DNA of 17,631 bases from a bacterium. Its GTDB lineage: Bacteria > Spirochaetota > JAHITG01. The stretch covers positions 1 through 17,631 of the forward strand of contig JAQTRT010000026.1 in the NCBI GenBank assembly GCA_028711675.1, in the 5' to 3' direction. The notes beneath the pieces are model-generated. The model saw only the letters and a list, made by a program, of their open reading frames with translations. It ran no database searches and was not told the origin of the DNA. Within the stretch, counting starts at the first letter, position 1; every line of letters starts with the position of its first letter. A program made the translations under genes and the position numbers. Shown here piece after piece: positions 7,689 through 14,653 of this stretch.

Positions 7689-9485
7689 TCAGCAGGGAAA
7701 TTCAATGGTGAATTTTGAACCTGCGTTGACCTGACTTTCACATGTGATCTTGGAGTGATGTTCTGACACGATCTTTTCCACAATGGACAATCCCAGGCCG
7801 GTCCCCTCCTCTTTGGTCGTGAAGTACGGGTCGAAGATCTTATCGATCTCCTCCGGAGGAATGCCTTTCCCGTTGTCCTCGATCTCAAGATAAACGAACC
7901 TGCCGAAGATATTAAATTTGGAATAAGTCCTGATCCTGATGGAAGCGTTCCTGATATCCTTCAGGGCATGGACGCTGTTGTTCAAAAGATTAATGATCAC
8001 TTCCTTTATCTTTGTATCGTCAATGTTGATAAGAGGAAGGTCCTTCTCCAGATCCGTCGTGAAACGGATATGCTCCAGACCCGAGAAAACGTTCAGGGTA
8101 TCGATGACGACATGGTTCAGGTTCTTGACGCCGATGCTGAGCTGGGGGATCTTGGCAAATTCCGAGAATTCCTTGATCAGCAGTTCGAGCCGTTTCACCT
8201 CTTCCAGGATGGTCGCTGTGGACTTATCGAAAATCTCCGGAAAATTCTCATCCCCTATCTTCTTCTGGAGCCGCTCGATGGAAAGACGGATGGGCGTCAG
8301 GGGATTCCTGATCTCGTGAGCCATGCGCTGGGCGATATCGCGCCAGGCCGACAGACGCTGGGTATGGATAAGGGCTTGTTTGCTGGCCAGGAGCTCTTTG
8401 GTCATCTGGTTGAAGGAATTGATAAGAAGTTTGATCTCATCCTTGGCGTTATAAGATATCTCGAAGCTCAGGTCGCCCGAAGCGATGCGTTTCGTACCGT
8501 CCAGAAGTATCTTAATGGGTTCGGAGATGGAACGCGACAGAAAATAGCTCACAATGATGGCGATAAAAAAAACAGTAAGGGTCATGATGATGACGAGGAG
8601 CGTGGTCAGTCCTTTCACCACGGGTTTTTTATACAATTCCATCTGCTTATAAGCCTGGAGCGAGTTGGCGATCTTATTGGCCTCATCGGAAAAATCGCCG
8701 GGCAGTAATTTGACGAGTACCAGGCCGCCGGCATAATCCCCGCCCGCCCCTGATTCAAAGACAGGGGTATAACCGATGACATACTCCGTATCATTTTCCC
8801 GGGACATCTGCACGAACGGTGTCCGTTTGTTGTAATAATACAACCAGGCTTTGTCGAAGATATGCCGGATGATCCGGGTCTGCTGGTATTCGTAGCGGAT
8901 GGCATTGGTCCTGCCGATGAGGAACAGGGAATCGATCCTGCTATTCCGGCAGGCTGCTTTCAGGGTGTTCAGGGACTTCTGGTTCATTTTCCCGAAGACA
9001 AGGCTGTTCCGGACAGCACTCTCTTCCTTGAACTGGTTCAGGGAAAAACGCACGTGCTCCTTCCTCTCCTCCAGGATATTAGAAACGAAATCCAGGCCGT
9101 AGCTGAGGGATTCCTCGATGGATTTTGTGAGCCAGATCTCCAGGCTCTTGTTCAGCAGATTATTGGTCAGGATAGTGAGCGGGATAATGGGAATAAGAGC
9201 GATGAAAGAGAAAGCCAGAATGAGCCGGGCCTGGAACTTATTGGCCTTCCTCAGATTAAACCGGTTAAAGACCAGTTTGAAAAGGCCTACGATGATGCCG
9301 TACAATAAGATAGTGGGTATAATAAGGAAAAAATAAAGGATGAATCCGAACCGTTTGTCCAGAACGGCAATATTATAAAAATGATTGATAACGAACAGCT
9401 GCACGATGATAACAGCCAGCAGGATCAGAATGTGTTTTAAGATGAACTTAATCCTGTAATTTATTTTAAATCTTTTGTTTTCCAT
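7689..9485 (-). CDS. NtrY-type membrane sensor histidine kinase
   Basis: 598 residues. Three hydrophobic segments at the N-terminus (about 15-38, 46-71, 86-108), an extracytoplasmic sensor region (about 110-290), a fourth membrane segment (about 292-316), HAMP (about 314-366) and a cytoplasmic kinase core. The H-box is MAHEIRNPLTPI with phospho-acceptor His390. Then come the N-box (INLLNNSVHAL), G1 (DNGKGIP), the F-box (FDPYFTTK) and G2 (GTGLGLSI). The order and topology match NtrY, which usually phosphorylates the sigma-54 activator NtrX. There is no PAS domain between HAMP and the kinase as far as I can see, and no response regulator in the window. ATG 9485 lies 25 bases inside the DUF4390-like gene, so coupled translation is likely. 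The signal sensed is unknown. Confidence 0.88.
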   Translation of the reverse strand: MENKRFKINYRIKFILKHILILLAVIIVQLFVINHFYNIAVLDKRFGFILYFFLIIPTILLYGIIVGLFKLVFNRFNLRKANKFQARLILAFSFIALIPIIPLTILTNNLLNKSLEIWLTKSIEESLSYGLDFVSNILEERKEHVRFSLNQFKEESAVRNSLVFGKMNQKSLNTLKAACRNSRIDSLFLIGRTNAIRYEYQQTRIIRHIFDKAWLYYYNKRTPFVQMSRENDTEYVIGYTPVFESGAGGDYAGGLVLVKLLPGDFSDEANKIANSLQAYKQMELYKKPVVKGLTTLLVIIMTLTVFFIAIIVSYFLSRSISEPIKILLDGTKRIASGDLSFEISYNAKDEIKLLINSFNQMTKELLASKQALIHTQRLSAWRDIAQRMAHEIRNPLTPIRLSIERLQKKIGDENFPEIFDKSTATILEEVKRLELLIKEFSEFAKIPQLSIGVKNLNHVVIDTLNVFSGLEHIRFTTDLEKDLPLINIDDTKIKEVIINLLNNSVHALKDIRNASIRIRTYSKFNIFGRFVYLEIEDNGKGIPPEEIDKIFDPYFTTKEEGTGLGLSIVEKIVSEHHSKITCESQVNAGSKFTIEFPC

Positions 9486-10012
9486 GATGTTTGGAAGCCC
9501 CTGACCGTGACCAGGTCGAATATCCAGCTCAGAGGGGGGAAGAGCTTGACCGATTCCAGGTTCACCTTGACCTTGATATAATACGATTCCGTTTTATCCA
9601 GTTTATCCTCATCCGTAAGGAACAGGCTGTTCAGTTCCATCAGTTTTTTATTGATCTCGCCTTTGGTCTGGAACTTGAACTTGGTTTTCCCCTCCTCAAG
9701 ATAATAAGCCTTTTCCCAGATGTTATACTGGACGATCTTCTTATAATCGATCTCAACTATCTTGGAATCAGAAAAATAAAAGAACGGGGTTATCTTGTAC
9801 AGGTTGACCGTATAGACGATGGTTACCTTGACCCCGTTATGCAGGTAATCAAAGATCTCCGCCGGAATATCATTGTCCAGAGCCACGCTTACAATGATCT
9901 TATTGTTGGTCCGGACCGTCTCTATGCTCTTTATTTCCTGGGCGGACACGTTCCGCGCAAGAAAAAGAAGCACAGTAAAGAGCAGCAGGCTTAATGATTT
10001 CATTCTTCGCAT
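9461..10012 (-). CDS. exported DUF4390-like protein
   Basis: 183 residues with a signal peptide at about 1-24 (MRRMKS, Leu-rich core, ARNVSA). The mature part alternates beta-strands and has features like DUF4390: an early IIVSVALDNDIPAEIFDYLHNG segment, a YYLEEGKTKFKF strand, Y(Y/I)KVKVNLESVKLFPPL, and a C-terminal FQTSWKTKDL. DUF4390 proteins are known to sit directly before NtrY-like kinases in several proteobacteria, which is the arrangement here, with a 25-base overlap. A role as a periplasmic partner of the sensor is inference. The start could be ATG 10012 or ATG 10003; 10012 is used because an AGG lies about 9 bases upstream. It follows the small membrane protein gene after 10 bases. 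Confidence 0.65.
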   Translation of the reverse strand: MRRMKSLSLLLFTVLLFLARNVSAQEIKSIETVRTNNKIIVSVALDNDIPAEIFDYLHNGVKVTIVYTVNLYKITPFFYFSDSKIVEIDYKKIVQYNIWEKAYYLEEGKTKFKFQTKGEINKKLMELNSLFLTDEDKLDKTESYYIKVKVNLESVKLFPPLSWIFDLVTVRGFQTSWKTKDLK

Positions 10013-10022
10013 ATCGTTTGAC

Positions 10023-10508
10023 CTAAAAATTCTTATTCCATGAAACAGAGGCCCTGTTAAAGCTGAGGTTGTACTGCAGCCCCGTCTGCGACACCTTCAT
10101 CTTGTTCAACTCATTATACCGTTTCGCGGAGGACATGGCATCCACGATACTGTAAAGCCGCGACCCGAAATAAAAAGCCACAAAACCCAGGATCAGGCCC
10201 TGGTCCGTATCGGTCAGCTCGTTCCATTTTACGATGTTATCATCCTGGCCATTGGTATATTTATCATTGAGGGCCGAAGCCATCCAGATGAGCATACCTT
10301 TCTGGACCAGGTCCACCAGGACGAAAATCGAGCCCTTGGTGTAATCCTTGACATAGAACTGCCCCAGCCCCAGCATGGTAGCGGAAAGGAAACCGGCCAC
10401 GAACGGATCCTTTTCCTCAAAATAAGCCGTATCCTTGCAGAAGGAACAGTTGATGCCGACAACAAGGATCAGAAAGATGATCACGCCGGATTTTATTATC
10501 TTTTTCAT
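10023..10508 (-). CDS. small membrane protein (DUF5683/TM2-like), paralogue of the gene at 10520
   Basis: 161 residues: an N-terminal signal or anchor segment (about 5-24), then DPFVAGFLSATMLGLGQFYV (34-53), YTKGSIFVLVDLVQKGMLIWMA (about 56-77) and a further hydrophobic stretch (VAFYFGSRLYSIVDA, about 110-124), then a polar tail. The 'DP..AG.LS...PGLGQFY.G.Y.KG' pattern is seen in the DUF5683/TM2-like small membrane proteins, whose function is not established. It shares this pattern in the same order with its upstream neighbour, so the two arose by tandem duplication. AAGGAGAAAGGAT precedes ATG 10508, a good ribosome-binding site. Confidence 0.7.
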   Translation of the reverse strand: MKKIIKSGVIIFLILVVGINCSFCKDTAYFEEKDPFVAGFLSATMLGLGQFYVKDYTKGSIFVLVDLVQKGMLIWMASALNDKYTNGQDDNIVKWNELTDTDQGLILGFVAFYFGSRLYSIVDAMSSAKRYNELNKMKVSQTGLQYNLSFNRASVSWNKNF

Positions 10509-10519
10509 ATCCTTTCTCC

Positions 10520-10996
10520 TTAAAACCTGTAATTCATCATAAAATAATTATCCGATGCTATGTTCATGTATTGAAAGGAGAGGCGGGAGCTCCCGCTCTC
10601 CATCTCCCGGTTGACTGTCACAGTGGTCCTGATGGCATCGATCACGTTAAACACGTGGAAGGCTATGTACGAAACAGCCAGGGTAATGGCAATGGTCTTA
10701 TCCTTCTTGGAAACATATTCCTTGGGTTTAACGTTGAACTGGAAACCGATATCCTTGTTCACGCTGAAGTTCAGGTCCGCGATGGTAAGCACGGCTGAAA
10801 TGAACAGCGTATTCTCCACCACCCAGTATATGCTCCCTTTCAGGTACTGGCCGGCATAGAACTGGCCCAGACCGGGCATGTACCAGGAAAGGACACCGGC
10901 CAGGATAGGATCACGTTTATTCACGGTGTCTGCCGGGCAGAGGCCTGAAAGCAGGAACATCAGCACGATGATCATAAAAAAAGTTCGTTTAATCAT
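10520..10996 (-). CDS. small membrane protein (DUF5683/TM2-like), paralogue of the gene at 10023
   Basis: 158 residues: signal or anchor segment (about 5-22), DPILAGVLSWYMPGLGQFYA, QYLKGSIYWVVENTLFISAVLTIA-like membrane helices, a polar insert (about 78-100), and AVSYIAFHVFNVIDAIRT. The same 'DP.LAG.LS...GLGQFY...Y.KGSI' core and a following 'VIDA' occur in the next gene. The two differ mainly in the loop and the tail. ATG 10996 is preferred to the in-frame GTG 11008 because GGAGG (inside the end of the HPr gene) is about 12 bases before the ATG but directly abuts the GTG. It lies 4 bases after the HPr stop. Its place between a PTS and a sensor kinase gives no firm hint of function. Confidence 0.7.
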   Translation of the reverse strand: MIKRTFFMIIVLMFLLSGLCPADTVNKRDPILAGVLSWYMPGLGQFYAGQYLKGSIYWVVENTLFISAVLTIADLNFSVNKDIGFQFNVKPKEYVSKKDKTIAITLAVSYIAFHVFNVIDAIRTTVTVNREMESGSSRLSFQYMNIASDNYFMMNYRF

Positions 10997-11000
10997 GGTT

Positions 11001-11258
11001 TTATTCACCCTCCAACAGTAGTTTGCTCAACACATCCAGGGCTTTCACTTCATCCTTGCCTTTTATCATCAGCATCAGTTTTGTATTGTATTTAGCTCCC
11101 AGAGTAAGCATGTTTAAAATACTCTTCCCGTTTACAGTCTCGCCATCCTTGACGATCTTGATGTCCGACTTGAACTTTTGGGCGTGGTTGACAAAATCAG
11201 CCACGGGTTTGGCATGAAGGCCTTCTTTCATTTTTATTACGATCTCTCTTTGAACCAT
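11001..11258 (-). CDS. ptsH: phosphocarrier protein HPr
   Basis: 85 residues, the normal HPr length. The active-site His15 lies in EGLHAKPVADF, and the regulatory Ser46 in NGKSILNML is exactly at position 46, the site phosphorylated by HprK. One departure is Lys17 where HPr nearly always has Arg (GLHARP), a residue that contacts the phosphohistidine and enzyme I. HPr accepts phosphate from enzyme I (PEP) and passes it to EIIA in the cytoplasm. Enzyme I is not in the window, although ptsH-ptsI pairs are common. The gene follows EIID by 17 bases, with an AAAGGA-type site upstream of ATG 11258. Confidence 0.93.
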   Translation of the reverse strand: MVQREIVIKMKEGLHAKPVADFVNHAQKFKSDIKIVKDGETVNGKSILNMLTLGAKYNTKLMLMIKGKDEVKALDVLSKLLLEGE

Positions 11259-11275
11259 GGATCTGCTTTTCCTTT

Positions 11276-12031
11276 TTAAATATTAACAATCAGGATAACG
11301 ATCAGGTAAAGGATATATGTGACGGCCGGGATCATGACCTTATTGATCCTGTAAAAAAGCATCAGGATCAGGAAGATGGACACCACCTCGATCATAATAG
11401 GGAACGAGAGGGCCTGGATATTCAGGTCCAGCAGGCCGTACCGGTACCGCAGCAGGAGAAAAAATCCGCTTCCCCACATGATGAGCCCGACCCTTTTTAT
11501 CAGAGATATCTGATGCTGGATGTCCATATTGGCGATCTTGAATATCACGTTCAGTCCGTTCCGGTAGCCGATCAGAAGGCCGATGAACCGGAAGAACACG
11601 TTCAGGATAAGGTTGTAAACCAGAAAAAAGACAAGTACGCCCCAGTAACACTTGAAAAAGACAAGGATGGAACAGATGAGCGCCAGGAAAGACGGGGCCA
11701 TCTGCCAGCTGATGGCGTCGCCCAGAGCCGCCAGAGGCGACATGATATCGAATTTGAATTTCCTCAGCTTATCCTCGTTATTCTCCTGGAGAAAACGGAT
11801 GGCCACACCCATGACAAAGGAGACCAGATACGGATTGGTATTGAAATACTCGAAATTCTTTACCAGGAAATCCTGGACAGCCTGTTTGTTCTTCTTGATC
11901 TTCCTGACAAGCGGATACAATACGTAAATGAACCCGAAATTCTGGAAATACTTGTCATTGATCAGGTTCTGGTACAAAAAGCTGCGCAAATAAAGGTGGA
12001 ACCAGTCTTTTAATGTTATTTCATAGTTCAT
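11276..12031 (-). CDS. PTS mannose-family transporter subunit IID
   Basis: 251 residues. Family marks are the N-terminal LYLRSFLYQNLIND...FQNFGFIYVLYPL, EYFNTNPYLVSFVMGV (about 61-76), MSPLAALGDAISWQMAPS (about 96-113) and several C-terminal membrane helices. With EIIC it forms the membrane channel of the mannose-type PTS, which imports and phosphorylates hexoses or amino sugars. The specific sugar cannot be told. ATG 12031 lies 11 bases inside the end of the EIIC gene, so coupled translation is likely, as expected for subunits of one complex. Confidence 0.85.
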   Translation of the reverse strand: MNYEITLKDWFHLYLRSFLYQNLINDKYFQNFGFIYVLYPLVRKIKKNKQAVQDFLVKNFEYFNTNPYLVSFVMGVAIRFLQENNEDKLRKFKFDIMSPLAALGDAISWQMAPSFLALICSILVFFKCYWGVLVFFLVYNLILNVFFRFIGLLIGYRNGLNVIFKIANMDIQHQISLIKRVGLIMWGSGFFLLLRYRYGLLDLNIQALSFPIMIEVVSIFLILMLFYRINKVMIPAVTYILYLIVILIVNI

Positions 12032-12800
12032 AACGGTACATCTTCAGCCGGTAAAGGATCAATAAAACAGAATAGCTGAACAAACCAAGCGGGATAAATA
12101 TCAATAACGGCTGTTTGATAAAAAAGTTCAGGAAAAAACTGGCCAGGATGCCTATGACGATAAAGACGGATTTAAAATGCACATCAAAACTGTTCAGGAG
12201 GTAGGAAAAAGCCAGGAGGGGGAGGAAAAACAGGGCATTCTCGAGAATGATGTTGATATAAAAAGAGACGATGAATATCCTGATAATATACCGGAATAAT
12301 AAGATGCCGATATAACTGCCCAGCAGGACACTGATCAGAAAAAGGACATAATCAAAAGAAAGGCTGTGGAGATTATAGACCGTAAATTCGATCCTTCCTT
12401 TCTGCAGCTTCTTCAGAAAATGTTCTACGAGTACGGTATTTCTCTTCCAGACGGCCTTGACCATGCGTTTGGTTAAATGGCCCCAGAACATGCTGTACAA
12501 GATGATGACAGGGAGCAGGGCCCCTGTTTTATAGATATGGAAATAAAAAGTAAGGATAATGGCTATACCCGTCACAATGGTGCCGTTGGGAGGGATGAAG
12601 GCGCCGATGGGGATAAGATTGATGAGGATCAGTTCGATAATGCATCCGATAAAAATACCGAGATACAGGTTATTGAGCAGCAGCCCCAGGATGGCGCTTG
12701 TCACGATGGGACGGGAAACCCCGGACAGGAAAACATTATACACGTCCAGGGCCAGGAGAGCCGTGATGATCGAATATTTAATAATAAACCAGTGTTCCAT
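12021..12800 (-). CDS. PTS mannose/sorbose-family transporter subunit IIC
   Basis: 259 residues, almost entirely hydrophobic. The N-terminal half has the family pattern LDVYNVFLSGVSRPIVTSAILGLLLNN, then GIFIGCIIELILINLIPIGAFIPPNGTIVTGIA. The SRPIVTS, IELI and PPNG elements are the conserved ones. The C-terminal half has long hydrophobic helices and is less typical. It pairs with EIID in the membrane. It starts 2 bases after the EIIB stop with no clear ribosome-binding site, so it probably depends on translation of EIIB. Confidence 0.85.
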   Translation of the reverse strand: MEHWFIIKYSIITALLALDVYNVFLSGVSRPIVTSAILGLLLNNLYLGIFIGCIIELILINLIPIGAFIPPNGTIVTGIAIILTFYFHIYKTGALLPVIILYSMFWGHLTKRMVKAVWKRNTVLVEHFLKKLQKGRIEFTVYNLHSLSFDYVLFLISVLLGSYIGILLFRYIIRIFIVSFYINIILENALFFLPLLAFSYLLNSFDVHFKSVFIVIGILASFFLNFFIKQPLLIFIPLGLFSYSVLLILYRLKMYRYEL

Positions 12801-12802
12801 AA

Positions 12803-13300
12803 TTATTTAAATTTTTGTAATAATCTGTTCACGTCCAGTTCTTCGTCCATGGGCAGAGCCCTGCCTTCCAGCCTGATGTTCATGCTGAGGAGCTTCTCAA
12901 GGAATTCCTTCTCCTCCTGGTTGACGGAGATATTTTCCGCGATCATCTGGCAGCCGTCCTCCATGTACAGGCCGCCGATATTGATCACACTGGCGTGGAT
13001 ACCGCGGCTGACCAGTTCATAGGCATCTTTCGGGTATTTTACAAGCAGCATGGTATCCAGTTTCTGCCACGCCTCTTTCTGGTACGCTTCCACAGTCTGC
13101 TCGAGCGTAAAAAAATCGACGGAAAGCTCCTGAGGTATGGCGAACTTCAGCATCTGCAGTTTCACCGTATCGCGGGACAACTCGTCGTTGGCCACTACGA
13201 TCTTGTTCAGGTTCAGGGTCTTGGCCCAGCCCACGATCACCTGACCATGGATGAGCCGGTTGTCCACACGGAAAATAAAAACAGGATTATGCATCATCAT
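12803..13300 (-). CDS. PTS mannose/sorbose-family subunit IIB
   Basis: About 165 residues from ATG 13300. The catalytic motif FRVDNRLIHGQVIVGWAK is intact, with the phosphorylated His18. The later part (MLLVKYPKDAYELVSRG, then VINIGG) fits the EIIB fold. It takes phosphate from EIIA and passes it to sugar moving through EIIC/EIID. Three consecutive ATG codons (13300, 13297, 13294) overlap the TGA stop of the EIIA gene, and GTG 13309 is another in-frame option. ATG 13300, which makes an ATGA overlap with the EIIA stop, is my choice. There is no clear Shine-Dalgarno sequence, so termination-reinitiation is likely. Confidence 0.88.
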   Translation of the reverse strand: MMMHNPVFIFRVDNRLIHGQVIVGWAKTLNLNKIVVANDELSRDTVKLQMLKFAIPQELSVDFFTLEQTVEAYQKEAWQKLDTMLLVKYPKDAYELVSRGIHASVINIGGLYMEDGCQMIAENISVNQEEKEFLEKLLSMNIRLEGRALPMDEELDVNRLLQKFK

Positions 13301-13698
13301 TTGATCCACGGATTGACATACACCAGGAGTTTTTCCCTCCTTTTGTCCAGTTCCGCCGCCAGTTTATCCAGGGCATGCGCTTTCCTCAGAAAGATAGCTT
13401 CCAGCACAAAACCCAGGTTGAACCCGGCGAACAACCTGACATTCTCTTCTTTGATATAATCCGAACATGCATTGTAACAACTGCCGCCGATCAGGTCCAC
13501 CAGGACCAGGACCGGCCTCTTGCCGTTCTTCTTCATGAATTCATCCAGCATTTTCCTGAACTCATCAAAGGAGAGACAGGGCTTGAAATTGATGAAATGC
13601 ACGTCTTCCACTGTTCCCGCGATGAGCTTGACCGTTTTTACCATTTCCTCGGCCAGGCCCCCGTGCGACAAGAGCAGGATAACGGTCTCATTTTTCAT
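13297..13698 (-). CDS. PTS mannose-family subunit IIA
   Basis: 133 residues, a single-domain EIIA of the mannose fold. The phosphorylated His12 is in ILLLSHGGLAEEM, as expected near the N-terminus. VLVLVDLIGGSCYNA (63-77) matches the family's 'vl.DlfGGSp.N.a' (here Cys-Tyr replace the usual Ser-Pro/Thr), and VRLFAGFNLGFVLEA (about 87-101) corresponds to the usual 'v.vitGvNlPmlle'. It transfers phosphate from HPr to EIIB. The ATG lies 11 bases inside the end of hprK, with AAGGAAA about 10 bases before it. Being next to hprK and sigma-54, it may serve regulation as well as transport. Confidence 0.9.
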   Translation of the reverse strand: MKNETVILLLSHGGLAEEMVKTVKLIAGTVEDVHFINFKPCLSFDEFRKMLDEFMKKNGKRPVLVLVDLIGGSCYNACSDYIKEENVRLFAGFNLGFVLEAIFLRKAHALDKLAAELDKRREKLLVYVNPWIK

Positions 13699-14653
13699 TG
13701 ACGTTTTCCTTCATCATATTCAATAATTTTGTATTCAGGATGGACGCGGTATGCTCGCCCATCTGTTCCAGCCTCATGTTCTTGGCTACGGTCTCGATGA
13801 TGACCGGGATGTTCCTTCCCGGTTTGACCGGTATCACCAGGAGAGGCACGTTCATGCCGAAAACATTATAGGTCTCTCTGGTCAACCCGATCCGCTCGTA
13901 GTTCTTGTGCTTCTTCCAGTCCTCCAGGATCACGACAAGGTCAACGGTCTTCTTTTCCCGCACGGCCCCTACGCCGAACAGACTCTTGATATCCACGATA
14001 CCGATACCCCTGATCTCCAGGTAATATTTGATCAGCTCATGCCCTTCCGCGATCAGGGAGGAACCGCCTATCTTGTTGATGATCACGGTATCGTCCGCGA
14101 TCAGCCTGTGGCCGCGCGTGACCAGTTCCAGGGCGCTCTCGCTCTTGCCTACTCCGCTCTTCCCCAGGATGAGTATCCCGATACCGAAAACCTCGACCAT
14201 GACGCCGTGGAGCTGTTTTTTCTGCGCCAGCCTTTCTTGCAGATAATCTTTCAGGATATTCTCCGTTTCATCCGTGAACAAGCGTGTGATGATGACGGGA
14301 ATGCATTTTTTATTGCTGTATTCCAGGAATTCCGGACCCGGATTGTTGTCGTTCGTGAAGATACAGCAGGGAACCTTGTACCGGAAGAACTTATCCAGTA
14401 TCTCCTTCAGCCTGGCGGGTTTCATGTCAAGCAGATAATTAAACTCGCCCCGGCCGAACAGCTGGACACGCTCATTGGAAAAATCATTAAAAAAACCGGA
14501 GAGCGTGATACCCGGACGGTTCAGGGCAAATGTCCTGATCTTGTTCTTCAGTCCTCTCCCGCCCGAGACCAGCCTGACGCCGGTCTTTAATTTAGTCTTC
14601 AGGTATTCCAGCAGGTCTTCGACCAAAATATAGTTCTGGCTGTTAGATTTCAT
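13688..14653 (-). CDS. hprK: HPr kinase/phosphorylase
   Basis: 321 residues, close to the family's 310-320. Bifunctional enzyme that phosphorylates HPr on Ser46 with ATP or PPi and also removes that phosphate, linking metabolic state to PTS activity. Visible are the N-terminal domain (1-130), LHGVMVEVFG (149-157) with the conserved His150, the P-loop GKSGVGKS (164-171), LIADDTV (184-190), and the HprK signature EIRGIGIVDIKSLFGVGAVRE (about 213-233). A longer in-frame reading to 14767 exists, but it runs through the hpf gene as an Arg/Ser-rich string. ATG 14653, overlapping the hpf stop by 11 bases with GGGGT upstream, gives the normal N-terminus. The target Ser46 is present in the HPr gene 2.4 kb downstream. 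Confidence 0.93.
   Translation of the reverse strand: MKSNSQNYILVEDLLEYLKTKLKTGVRLVSGGRGLKNKIRTFALNRPGITLSGFFNDFSNERVQLFGRGEFNYLLDMKPARLKEILDKFFRYKVPCCIFTNDNNPGPEFLEYSNKKCIPVIITRLFTDETENILKDYLQERLAQKKQLHGVMVEVFGIGILILGKSGVGKSESALELVTRGHRLIADDTVIINKIGGSSLIAEGHELIKYYLEIRGIGIVDIKSLFGVGAVREKKTVDLVVILEDWKKHKNYERIGLTRETYNVFGMNVPLLVIPVKPGRNIPVIIETVAKNMRLEQMGEHTASILNTKLLNMMKENVNEK

Noticed and set aside
13279..13287. Another ACAGGATT copy near the start of the EIIB gene
   Set aside because: A single 8-base match inside coding sequence with no inverted partner nearby; expected by chance.
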